DNA of 10,009 nt from an uncultured Clostridia bacterium (GCA_937891215.1 CALAEU010000203.1:1-10009); one strand, 5' to 3'; positions 1 to 6,011 are shown, numbered from the stretch's first letter. Notes: generated by a model not told the origin, from the letters alone. Translations and numbers: made by a program.

Positions 1-449
1 TTGAGATGGCTGCTTCTTATTATGAAATTTACGACGAAGACGGCAATGTTCTTATAACCACCGGTTTTGACGAAGAGTGGAATGAGATTGAGCTTCCCGT
101 TGCAACCCTCACCTTTGATAGCGAAACAAACGCGCTCACCTCTTACGTTCTTGCTGACGGATACGAGGCTTATAAGACCGCATACGCGGAAATAGAACAG
201 GCTGATACAGCACTCGACGATATGTACAGCCCCGAGTATGTAGCGGCTAAGTACTTCGAGCTTTATCTCGAAACACTTAACGAAGAAACTTACGAGTATG
301 AGTATACTAAGGTTGAGGGCACTATCAATGCAGAGGCAGGCGAGCAGATCTCTATCGTAATCAAGAACTTCATCATTCATCACATCCATCTGCGGACCAA
401 CTTTAGTGCCGAATACATTATCTACACCGCCGTTAAGTGTGAGAAGTAA
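1..449 (+). CDS. Fragment of an unrecognised acidic protein, fused to antisense pflB
   Basis: The frame is open from the window edge, so the true start may lie upstream; the first ATG in the window is at 6. Residues 1-115 look like genuine protein: strongly acidic, rich in Glu, Asp, Tyr, Ala and Thr, with the stretches [20 protein letters not shown] and [19 protein letters not shown], resembling an exported or surface protein of a gut bacterium. I do not recognise the family and see no catalytic motif. From about 354 to the TAA at 447-449 the same DNA is the antisense of the conserved pflB sequence, so the last ~31 residues are not native. G+C over 1-350 is 161/350 (46%), and codons such as GAC, CTC, ACC and GCG are common, unlike the AT-rich genes to the right. 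It is best read as a piece of another locus or another genome joined here. Confidence 0.5.
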   Translation, partial: EMAASYYEIYDEDGNVLITTGFDEEWNEIELPVATLTFDSETNALTSYVLADGYEAYKTAYAEIEQADTALDDMYSPEYVAAKYFELYLETLNEETYEYEYTKVEGTINAEAGEQISIVIKNFIIHHIHLRTNFSAEYIIYTAVKCEK

Positions 450-1739
450 GAGTTTAGCAAGATTTGTTCTTGCACCAAAGAACTGCATTTGCTTACCTAT
501 TTTCATAGCGGAAACACAACAAGCAATAGCGTAGTCGTCACCGTAATCGTTTCTCATAAGGTCGTCATTTTCATATTGAATTGCGTCAGTTTCAATAGAA
601 AGTTTCGCACAGAATTTTTTGAAACCTTCAGGTAAACGGTAACTCCAGAGAACTGTGAGGTTCGGTTCTGGTGCAGGCCCTAATGTGCGAAGGGTGTTAA
701 GCATACGGAATGAAGTTTTTGTAACGAGAGTACGGTTGTCTTCACCCATACCGCCAACGCTTTCAGTAATCCACATAGGGTCGCCACCGAAAAGTTCGTT
801 GTATTCAGGTGTTCTTAAATGACGGCACATACGAAGTTTTAAAACTAAGTCATCAATAAGTTCCTGTGCTTCTTCTTCTGTAAGAATACCGGCTTTAATA
901 TCTCTTTCAATATAAATATCGAAGAATGTGCTTGTTCTGCCGAAAGACATAGCGGCACCATTCTGCTCTTTATTTGCTGCAAGGTAACCGAAATAGGTCC
1001 ATTGAATTGCTTCTTTTGCATTTTGTGCAGGTCTTGAAATATCAAAACCATACATTTTGCCCATTTCTTTAAGAAGACCTAAAAATTCAATTTGCTTGTG
1101 AAGTTCTTCAAGCAAATTCATAGATTCTGCAGTTGCATTTTCTAAACCGAGAGTACGCTTGTCCTCTTTTTTCTTTTCAATAAGTGCATCTATACCATAA
1201 AGTGCAACTCGGCGGTAGTCACCTATAATTCTGCCACGACCATAAGCGTCAGGAAGACCAGTTAAAAGTGCACAGTGACGAGCCGCACGCATTTCGTCAG
1301 TATAAATTCTGAAAACACCATCGTTATGAGTTGTTCTGTATTTGAAATAATCTTCAACTTTCTGTGAAAGTTCGTAACCGTAAGCTTTACACGCTTCTCT
1401 TGCCATTCTTATACCACCGAATGGGTGAACACCTCTTTTTAAAGGTGCGTCTGTCTGTACGCCTACGATAAGTTCATTTTCTTTGTCAAGATAACCTGGT
1501 GCATAACTGCAGAGAGAAGAAACGTGCTCAGTATCAATATCAAGTACGCCACCTGCTTTTTTCTCTTCTTCGCAAAGGTCATAGAATTTTTTAGTTAAAT
1601 TTTTTGTTCTTTCTGTTGCACCTTTTAAAAATGCATCGTCACCGTGGTAAGGTGTGTAGTTTCTCTGAATGAAATCTCTTACATCAATTATGTGACGCCA
1701 TTCGCCGTCAATAAATCCGTTCCATTGTTCAAAATTCAT
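354..1739 (-). CDS. pflB: Pyruvate formate-lyase (formate acetyltransferase), 3'-truncated
   Basis: This is the N-terminal ~462 residues of the glycyl-radical enzyme that converts pyruvate and CoA to acetyl-CoA and formate in the cytoplasm of anaerobes. Visible landmarks include NVRDF-like [16 protein letters not shown] near residue 20, [18 protein letters not shown] near 100, [19 protein letters not shown] near 165-185, the catalytic Cys-Cys pair in IACCVSAM (residues 407-408, equal to E. coli C418-C419), and [10 protein letters not shown] with the conserved Arg, then NGGVD. Homology continues to VLDYD (about 354-368) and then stops abruptly. The rest of the barrel and the RVSGYAV glycyl-radical loop, about 285 residues, are missing. 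The frame stays open leftwards to the window edge, but what it encodes there is not PFL. The start at 1739 is fixed by an AGGAGG ribosome binding site. As it stands the product would be inactive. Confidence 0.95.
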
Positions 1740-1747
1740 AACTTTTT

Positions 1748-1753
1748 CCTCCT
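1748..1753 (-). promoter_or_regulatory. Ribosome binding site of pflB
   Basis: A perfect AGGAGG (read on the minus strand) lies 8 bases before the ATG at 1739. It fixes the start and fits a highly translated metabolic gene. Confidence 0.9.
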
Positions 1754-1793
1754 TCGGGAAACAATAAAATGGGGATAAATCAAAGGGTGAGAT

Positions 1794-1812
1794 TTGTGTA
1801 AGAATTGCACAA
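1794..1812. promoter_or_regulatory. Candidate operator in the pflB leader (inverted repeat)
   Basis: TTGTGTAAGAATTGCACAA is an imperfect palindrome with TTGTG/CACAA ends and 7 of 9 arm positions paired around one central base. It lies about 25-45 bases downstream of the predicted pflB transcription start, where a bound repressor could block RNA polymerase. The ends resemble Rex (redox, NADH-sensing) operators, which are common before fermentation genes in Firmicutes. Rex sites are normally 18 bp with a 4-bp centre, and this one is 19 bp, so the assignment is tentative. Confidence 0.35.
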
Positions 1813-1844
1813 AATAAGCCTTTGGTTTTTGCTCTATTAACTAA

Positions 1845-1873
1845 AGTATAATTCACACGATATTTTTTGTCAA
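1845..1873 (-). promoter_or_regulatory. pflB promoter, near-consensus sigma-A type
   Basis: On the minus strand, TTGACA (1868-1873) and TATACT (1845-1850) are separated by exactly 17 bases. The -35 is perfect and the -10 matches five of six positions. Transcription would start near 1838, giving a leader of about 100 nt that contains the inverted repeat at 1794-1812. Confidence 0.85.
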
Positions 1874-1901
1874 TAGAATTTGGTTTGTTAAAAATATAAC
1901 C

Positions 1902-1930
1902 TTGTCTTTTCTCAAAATGCGTGATAAAAT
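1902..1930 (+). promoter_or_regulatory. Promoter of the shikimate kinase-like gene
   Basis: TTGTCT (1902-1907) and TAAAAT (1925-1930) have a 17-base spacer, matching 4 of 6 and 5 of 6 consensus positions. The start would be near 1937, about 40 nt before the ATG. The promoter diverges from that of pflB, with the two -35 elements about 30 bp apart. Confidence 0.6.
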
Positions 1931-1976
1931 CAATAAAAACATTCAAAAATTTGTGCATTTTTCGGGGTGAAAAATT

Positions 1977-2468
1977 ATGGGTAATATAATTCTTATTGGT
2001 ATGCCTGCTGTTGGCAAAAGCACAATAGGTGTGTTACTTGCAAAAACTCTTATTTTATCTTTCACAGATACTGACCTTTTAATTCAGGAGAAATATAAAA
2101 AAAGCCTTTGTGACATTATAAATGAAAATGGCACAAAAGCATTTTTAAATATTGAAGAAGATGTAATTCTTGAAAATGAATTTTCTGATTCTGTAATTGC
2201 AACAGGTGGTAGTGTAGTATATGGTGAAAAAGCTATGAAAAAACTAAAAGAAAATGGTAAAATTATTTATCTTGATTTGTCGCTTGAAGAAATTAAAAAA
2301 AGAATAGGTGATATTAAATCCCGTGGTGTTGTTTTAACAAATGGTACAACACTCGAAGATATTTTTAATGACAGAAAAGCACTTTATGAAAAATATGCCG
2401 ATATAAAAATTGATTGCAATAATTTAACTGCAGAAGAATGTGTTGAAAAAATTATTACTGTTTTGTAA
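1977..2468 (+). CDS. aroK: Shikimate kinase-family protein with altered substrate site
   Basis: This 163-residue P-loop kinase has the usual length for shikimate kinase, which phosphorylates shikimate from ATP in aromatic amino acid synthesis. Visible motifs are the Walker [10 protein letters not shown] (8-16), the DTD pair (31-33, where the second Asp normally binds shikimate), ATGGS (75-79, the Gly-Gly loop), the lid Arg R116 and the adenine/shikimate-side motif [12 protein letters not shown] with R133. The usual FR motif that contacts the shikimate carboxylate (R58 in E. coli) reads FL here (F56-L57), so an important substrate contact is missing. A GGGGTG ribosome binding site 7 bases upstream sets the start. 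The gene stands alone, with no other aromatic-pathway gene nearby. Its 3' end overlaps the convergent deacetylase gene by 14 bp. Membership of the family is firm; shikimate as the real substrate is less certain. Confidence 0.85.
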   Translation: MGNIILIGMPAVGKSTIGVLLAKTLILSFTDTDLLIQEKYKKSLCDIINENGTKAFLNIEEDVILENEFSDSVIATGGSVVYGEKAMKKLKENGKIIYLDLSLEEIKKRIGDIKSRGVVLTNGTTLEDIFNDRKALYEKYADIKIDCNNLTAEECVEKIITVL

Positions 2469-3318
2469 TGCCGGAAAAAAATGTGGCACTGCTTTTACCA
2501 TAAGGACGGTTAAACCTACCTAATTCAAAAAGTTCATCGCCTACAGAAATTTTATTTATACTCTCTCTGCAACCTAAAGTAACAGAAAAGTTTTCGTCTT
2601 TTGCTATTTCTAAGAGAGTGTCATTTCTTATACCATAAGGGTAAGCTAAAATATATGGTCTTTCGCCGATATTTGAAAGCAACTTTTCGTTGAGTTTTTC
2701 AATATCGGTTTTTATTATTTCTGAATAAGCGGAATTACTTTCACCATAAATTTTACCCATACCGCGTCTGTAACCGAGCGAATGAAAATTGTATGAGTGA
2801 TGCCCTATTTCTACAAGTGGATTTTGAGATAAAGTTTTTATATCATTCCAGTTAAGATAAGCATATTTATCATTCGTTTCGCCATTTTCGGTGTACAAAT
2901 CTGTTAAAGCGCCAACAATATTTACAACTGCGGGGTAGTTATATTCTTCCAATAATGGGACTACTTTTGTTAAAAAACTTCTTTGTCCATCATCAAAAGT
3001 TATAACTACCACCTTTTCGGGTAGTTCTTTTGTTCCTTTAGTAAAATCAAGAATATCTTTGATTTTTATAGGCGTGTAGTTGTTATTTTTTAAATATTCA
3101 AAATCTTCTTTTAAAAGTGAAGTAGGAATTACATAGTCGCCCCACAAACTACTGTTTTCGCTCACCTGATGATACATTAAAATAAGAACTTCCTGTTTTT
3201 TCTCTTTAAAAACAGAAATAACAGGCAAAAATGTGTTCGCTATTGCAGAAAATATCATAACAAAACAAAGAATTGCAGAAGTTATGACAAGTGTTTTGAA
3301 AGTTAAGATTTTATACAT
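2455..3318 (-). CDS. Membrane-anchored polysaccharide deacetylase (NodB-type)
   Basis: The product is a 287-residue protein with one N-terminal membrane segment (about 7-37) that acts as an uncleaved signal anchor, placing a carbohydrate esterase 4 (NodB) domain outside the membrane. This family removes N-acetyl groups from peptidoglycan, chitin-like or exopolysaccharide glycans. Seen motifs are LILMYHQV (45-52), the metal/catalytic TFDDG (107-111), a histidine motif GHHSYNFH (172-179) and LAYPYG (224-229). The metal-binding histidine motif is the spaced form HSYNFH rather than the textbook H(S/T)xxH. I chose the ATG at 3318 because GGGTG lies 5 bases upstream; an ATG 63 bases earlier has no ribosome binding site and lies in the lexA control region. 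Expression may be linked to the LexA box at 3365-3378. The exact glycan substrate cannot be read from sequence. Confidence 0.85.
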   Translation of the reverse strand: MYKILTFKTLVITSAILCFVMIFSAIANTFLPVISVFKEKKQEVLILMYHQVSENSSLWGDYVIPTSLLKEDFEYLKNNNYTPIKIKDILDFTKGTKELPEKVVVITFDDGQRSFLTKVVPLLEEYNYPAVVNIVGALTDLYTENGETNDKYAYLNWNDIKTLSQNPLVEIGHHSYNFHSLGYRRGMGKIYGESNSAYSEIIKTDIEKLNEKLLSNIGERPYILAYPYGIRNDTLLEIAKDENFSVTLGCRESINKISVGDELFELGRFNRPYGKSSATFFSGITKQ

Positions 3319-3364
3319 ATTATCACCCAATAATACTGTTATGAAAAAATTTTTTAAAAAATCA

Positions 3365-3378
3365 CAAACAAATGTTTG
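3365..3378. promoter_or_regulatory. LexA box (SOS operator)
   Basis: CAAACAAATGTTTG is a 14-bp inverted repeat (CAAAC-N4-GTTTG) with the spacing and sequence of the Gram-positive SOS box CGAAC-N4-GTTCG, changed G to A symmetrically in both arms. It overlaps the -35 region of lexA, as expected for autorepression. It also lies 47-60 bp upstream of the divergent deacetylase start. Confidence 0.75.
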
Positions 3379-3404
3379 CATTTTCTGATAATATGTGTTA
3401 TAGT
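3376..3404 (+). promoter_or_regulatory. lexA promoter with extended -10
   Basis: TATAGT (3399-3404) is preceded by TGT, making an extended -10 element. A weak -35 TTGCAT (3376-3381) sits 17 bases upstream and shares bases with the LexA box, so repressor and polymerase would compete for the site. Confidence 0.7.
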
Positions 3405-3436
3405 AGTGTTATAAATAGAAAGAGAGGTGTCTTTTT

Positions 3437-4027
3437 ATGGAACAGATTTCAGCAACTCAAAAGAAAATTTATGAGTTTTTAGTTGAGCGTTCTCAGGGTG
3501 GTGTTCCACCATCTATAAGAGAAATTGGTGCGGCAGTTGGCTTGAAGTCAACTTCTACAGTTCACGCTCATCTTCAAGCGCTTGAAAAGGCGGGTTATAT
3601 TTTAAGAGACCCACTTTTAAAGAGAGCTATCCGTATATTAGGTCAGGAAGAAAACTTTACACAAGTTCCACTTATTGGTACTGTTACTGCTGGTATTCCT
3701 ATTTTAGCAGTTGAACAGATTGAGGGTTATATTCCTTACGGTGGCAGAGTGTCAAGAGACAAACCATTGTTTGCTTTAAAAGTTCGTGGTGAGAGTATGC
3801 TCTGGGCAGGCATTCACGATGGCGACATTGTTGTAGCAGAAAAAACACCATACGCGAATAATGGTGATATTGTTGTTGCTATGCTCGAAGATGAAGCAAC
3901 TGTTAAAAGATTCTTTAAAGAAAATGGTCATTTCCGTCTTCAACCAGAAAATGACGAGTTTGAACCTATTATTACAAATGAAGTTGCAATTTTAGGCAAG
4001 GTTGTTTCTTTGATAAGATATTATTAA
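3437..4027 (+). CDS. lexA: LexA repressor, SOS response master regulator
   Basis: The 196-residue protein is of normal LexA length. LexA dimers repress DNA-damage genes and cut themselves when RecA filaments form. Residues 1-65 form the winged helix-turn-helix DNA-binding domain (PPSIREIGAAVGLKSTSTVH, 24-43). Residues 75-196 are the S24-type peptidase domain, with the self-cleavage bond Ala85-Gly86 in VTAGIP, catalytic Ser120 in RGESM and catalytic Lys157 in ATVKRF. All residues needed for self-cleavage are present. The ATG is preceded by AGGTG at 7 bases. The adjoining LexA box indicates autoregulation. No other SOS gene lies next to it; the divergent neighbour is a polysaccharide deacetylase gene. 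The repeat island follows 13 bases after the stop. Confidence 0.97.
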   Translation: MEQISATQKKIYEFLVERSQGGVPPSIREIGAAVGLKSTSTVHAHLQALEKAGYILRDPLLKRAIRILGQEENFTQVPLIGTVTAGIPILAVEQIEGYIPYGGRVSRDKPLFALKVRGESMLWAGIHDGDIVVAEKTPYANNGDIVVAMLEDEATVKRFFKENGHFRLQPENDEFEPIITNEVAILGKVVSLIRYY

Positions 4028-4040
4028 CTATGAAACAGGT

Positions 4041-4073
4041 AAGTGCTGAATGCTGAGTGATGAGTGCTGAGTT
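4041..4073 (+). repeat. Left arm: heptamer array, inverted-repeat partner
   Basis: Four tandem units follow from 4043: GTGCTGA, ATGCTGA, GTGATGA, GTGCTGA. The block pairs with 4327-4359 on the opposite strand. Confidence 0.8.
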
Positions 4074-4075
4074 GA

Positions 4076-4135
4076 GGGTCTGCGACGCAGTTTTAATTCG
4101 TAATGCGTAATTCGGAATTGAAGGGTCTGCAACGC
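4076..4135 (+). repeat. Two copies of GGGTCTGC(G/A)ACGC around a TAATTCG array
   Basis: GGGTCTGCGACGC (4076-4088) and GGGTCTGCAACGC (4123-4135) are direct repeats differing at one base. Between them, 4094-4114 reads TAATTCG, TAATGCG, TAATTCG, a second tandem 7-base family. A third, shortened copy, GAAGGGTCTGCA, lies just outside the right arm at 4362-4373. Confidence 0.7.
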
Positions 4136-4161
4136 GATTAAAATTATTTATGAATAAAAAG

Positions 4162-4217
4162 AAAATCATCCTATCATTTTTAGTTTACGAAAAACTTTAA
4201 ATGAAAGGATGATTTTT
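4162..4217. terminator. Long AT-rich hairpin, probable bidirectional terminator
   Basis: AAAATCATCCT (4162-4172) pairs with AGGATGATTTT (4206-4216), an 11-bp stem. After one mismatch, TCATTT pairs with AAATGA, and further in AGTTT pairs with AAACT. U-rich tails follow on both strands. It would end lexA transcripts about 135-190 bases past the stop and could stop read-through from the minus-strand gene. The stem is weak for a classical terminator (4 G-C pairs in the outer 11). Confidence 0.55.
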
Positions 4218-4226
4218 ATTATATTC

Positions 4227-4260
4227 CTGACCACTGACTTACTGACTCACTGACTACTGG
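4227..4260 (+). repeat. CTGACT short tandem array
   Basis: CTGACCA, CTGACTTA, CTGACTCA, CTGACTA, then CTGG: five units of 7-8 bases sharing CTGAC. This is the third short-repeat family in the island. Confidence 0.75.
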
Positions 4261-4307
4261 TGCAAATGATAGAATGAAATTTTTGTTATTCAATAATAAT
4301 TACAATC

Positions 4308-4322
4308 AAACGCGTAGCGTTT
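4308..4322. repeat. Small perfect stem-loop
   Basis: AAACGC and GCGTTT form a 6-bp perfect stem around GTA, four bases before the right arm begins. It is GC-rich relative to its surroundings; function unknown. Confidence 0.5.
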
Positions 4323-4326
4323 CCTT

Positions 4327-4359
4327 AACTCAGCACTCAGCCTTCAGCACTCAGCACTT
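4327..4359 (-). repeat. Right arm: heptamer array, inverted-repeat partner
   Basis: Four tandem units follow from 4330: TCAGCAC, TCAGCCT, TCAGCAC, TCAGCAC. The block is the inverted copy of 4041-4073. Confidence 0.8.
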
Positions 4360-4384
4360 ATGAAGGGTCTGCATTTAAAAATCC

Positions 4385-5839
4385 CTAAACCTTGATTTTT
4401 TCTCTCTTTTCGCGAAATCTTTTTAAAATCGGTATTTTTTCCTGTGCCTCGCCATCATCACACTTTTCGACAACAATCATAAATATTGTTATAAGTAGAA
4501 GATACGGTACAGGGCAAAGAATACCAGGGTTAACAAGTGACATAAGTTCAAGACTTATGTAAGACAAGAATATAGTCATATTAAAAAGAGTTGCCTTTTT
4601 CCAGATTAATATATTTCTTTTTATAAACTGGTAAGCAAAGGCAATAATTCCTACAGTACCGAAACTACCTGCAATCTGAATGGGTTCACAGTGATACCAG
4701 CAAAGAGCCCCTGGTTTATTTTTGAAAATATCACGGTTAGTCATATTGCCAAGACCTGTGCCGAAAACAGGGTTTTTAAGATAATCCTGAACACCACGTG
4801 CATAGTGTCTTACTCGTGTTTCAGTGTCTTCACCGCCCATTAAGAATTGATTAAGAACTCTGAAAAGTCGTTTGAGAGTATAATTTAAAAATTCTGTAAT
4901 TTCTGGTAAATAAATAAGTGCTGCAACAACAAAACAACCGCATATTATGGCGTAGGCAAGTCGCCTTCTTCTATCGTAAAGTACAAACATAACAATGCAC
5001 ATAACAAGTTCAATTGTGCCGAAAACCATACCACCGCGTGAACCGGTTAAGAGCATAGCAACATAGAAAATGAATCCGATAATAATGGAGTAGGATTTTT
5101 TGTTTGCTCTGAGAAATGCAAAAGGCATAGCAATCATAAGAATAGTAGAAGTATTGTTGCGCCATCTCATATAGAGAATTCCGCCTTTATCAATAACATC
5201 ATTTATATTGATAACATAATGGGCAATAATCATAAGTGCCCCTGCAAGTCCTACAAAAACCATTATTTTTGTAAGCATTTCAATAAGAGAATAACCATTA
5301 TCAGTAGAAATTCTTGGGAAAAGAATGCAGTAAACAAACAACATTCCGAAACCGATGCCAATCATATTGTAAAGTGCGGCACCGCCGAAGTAATCCTCTT
5401 TGGAAATTACACCAACACCACCTAATGTAACCGCGATTGAAACAAGAAGCATCGGGAAAAACTGCGAACCTTTTATTGTTGGTTTTTTTGCATAGACAAT
5501 CAAATTAAACAAAAGCATAAGTGCTAATGGTATTGCTAAATACCAGATTTTTTTGAAATCTTCCAGGGAGTTGTAGCACCTTATTGCGACAAGGTATGTA
5601 AACAGTGTCGGTACAAGCATTGCCATTATATCTCCTGTAAATAAAAAGCAGATACCAGTTATATATGCTAAAACAACGCTACCCCAGATGTGAAACCCCT
5701 CTTTTGGTAAATGAGAATGTAAACCTACAATAATCATTGACACAAAGAAAAGTATTGCCATCCATCTGTCGCTTAAAAGAAACTTGCGTATTTCTTCAAT
5801 TGTCTTTTTAGCTTTTTCAGATTTAAAAATATATTCCAT
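4385..5839 (-). CDS. O-antigen ligase/polymerase-like membrane protein (Wzy_C family)
   Basis: The product is a 484-residue integral membrane protein with about 11-12 hydrophobic segments, a short basic cytoplasmic N-terminus and a charged tail after ~460. Family landmarks are WRNNTST...MPF (226-240), LLTGSRGG (264-270), an extracellular loop with TRVRHYARGVQDYLKNPVFG (341-360) then GTGLGN, and the H-containing motif YHCEPIQIAGSFGTVG (382-397), equivalent to the HN.YL...E.G..G motif of WaaL and Wzy. Such proteins join lipid-linked glycans or polymerise repeat units; in Gram-positives they serve capsule, exopolysaccharide or teichuronic-type polymers. The ATG at 5839 has GGGT upstream and about 48 nt of leader; an ATG at 5878 would lie only about 9 nt after the predicted transcript start and has no ribosome binding site. 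No glycosyltransferase genes flank it, so its pathway is unknown. Confidence 0.8.
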   Translation of the reverse strand: MEYIFKSEKAKKTIEEIRKFLLSDRWMAILFFVSMIIVGLHSHLPKEGFHIWGSVVLAYITGICFLFTGDIMAMLVPTLFTYLVAIRCYNSLEDFKKIWYLAIPLALMLLFNLIVYAKKPTIKGSQFFPMLLVSIAVTLGGVGVISKEDYFGGAALYNMIGIGFGMLFVYCILFPRISTDNGYSLIEMLTKIMVFVGLAGALMIIAHYVININDVIDKGGILYMRWRNNTSTILMIAMPFAFLRANKKSYSIIIGFIFYVAMLLTGSRGGMVFGTIELVMCIVMFVLYDRRRRLAYAIICGCFVVAALIYLPEITEFLNYTLKRLFRVLNQFLMGGEDTETRVRHYARGVQDYLKNPVFGTGLGNMTNRDIFKNKPGALCWYHCEPIQIAGSFGTVGIIAFAYQFIKRNILIWKKATLFNMTIFLSYISLELMSLVNPGILCPVPYLLLITIFMIVVEKCDDGEAQEKIPILKRFREKREKIKV

Positions 5840-5893
5840 AATAATACCCACAAATAAAAATTGAATATCCTTTGACATCTATATTTTTATTCT

Positions 5894-5921
5894 ATTATAT
5901 ACATTTTCAGAAAATTCTCAA
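5894..5921 (-). promoter_or_regulatory. Promoter of the O-antigen ligase-like gene
   Basis: On the minus strand, TTGAGA (5916-5921) and a perfect TATAAT (5894-5899) are spaced by 16 bases. The transcript would begin near 5887. This shows that the gene is transcribed separately from the upstream ABC operon, whose terminator lies at 5957-5996. Confidence 0.7.
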
Positions 5922-5956
5922 TATTTATTACAAAATCTTAATATTTGTAACACACC

Positions 5957-5996
5957 AAAAAACCAGGTCAACACCACTTAAAGCGTTGACCTGGTT
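5957..5996 (-). terminator. Intrinsic terminator of the MarR-ABC exporter operon
   Basis: On the minus strand a perfect 12-bp stem (AACCAGGTCAAC with GTTGACCTGGTT, 5961-5972 and 5985-5996) and a 12-base loop are followed by a run of six T. It sits 15 bases after the stop of the last ABC gene. Confidence 0.93.
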
Positions 5997-6011
5997 GAGT
6001 TTTAAGGGTTT

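Larger units (their letters stand above)
4040..4360. repeat. Intergenic repeat island bounded by inverted heptamer arrays
   Basis: This gene-free stretch between lexA and the O-antigen ligase-like gene has the outline of a small non-coding element. Its ends are 33-bp arms (4041-4073 and 4327-4359) that are inverted copies of each other, with 29 of 33 positions pairing; one further T/A pair extends them. Each arm is four 7-base units: (A/G)TG(C/A)TGA on the left and mostly TCAGCAC on the right. Between them lie a TAATTCG/TAATGCG array, a long hairpin, a CTGACT array and a 6-bp stem-loop. There is no protein-coding signal; a short minus-strand frame across its left end is repeat-derived. No target-site duplication is obvious. 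It could be a MITE-like element or a heptamer-type repeat cluster of the kind best known in cyanobacteria. Confidence 0.7.

Noticed and set aside
3..353. Minus-strand frame of pflB stays open to the left edge, as if the gene continued
   Set aside because: The encoded residues stop resembling PFL right after VLDYD and become Leu/Ile/Cys/Ser-rich antisense-like sequence. The openness results from the + strand gene lacking TTA, CTA and TCA codons in the same register.
845..1051. Short minus-strand frame of 68 codons
   Set aside because: It lies fully inside the strongly supported pflB frame in another register.
1794..1812. CRP or FNR site instead of a Rex-like operator
   Set aside because: The half-site spacing does not fit TGTGA-N6-TCACA or TTGAT-N4-ATCAA.
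3319..3381. Longer N-terminus for the deacetylase from an ATG at 3381
   Set aside because: It has no ribosome binding site, would put the start in the LexA box-promoter region, and adds residues before a normal signal anchor.
3972..4169. 65-codon minus-strand frame overlapping the lexA end and the repeat island
   Set aside because: It is composed of repeat-derived sequence and antisense lexA, with no ribosome binding site and no recognisable protein.
4227..4260. CTGACT array considered as a CRISPR or DNA uptake array
   Set aside because: Units are only 7-8 bases with no spacers and no cas genes are nearby.
5840..5878. Start of the O-antigen ligase-like gene at the ATG at 5878
   Set aside because: It lies about 9 nt after the predicted transcript start and lacks a ribosome binding site; the ATG at 5839 has GGGT upstream and begins the normal N-terminus.
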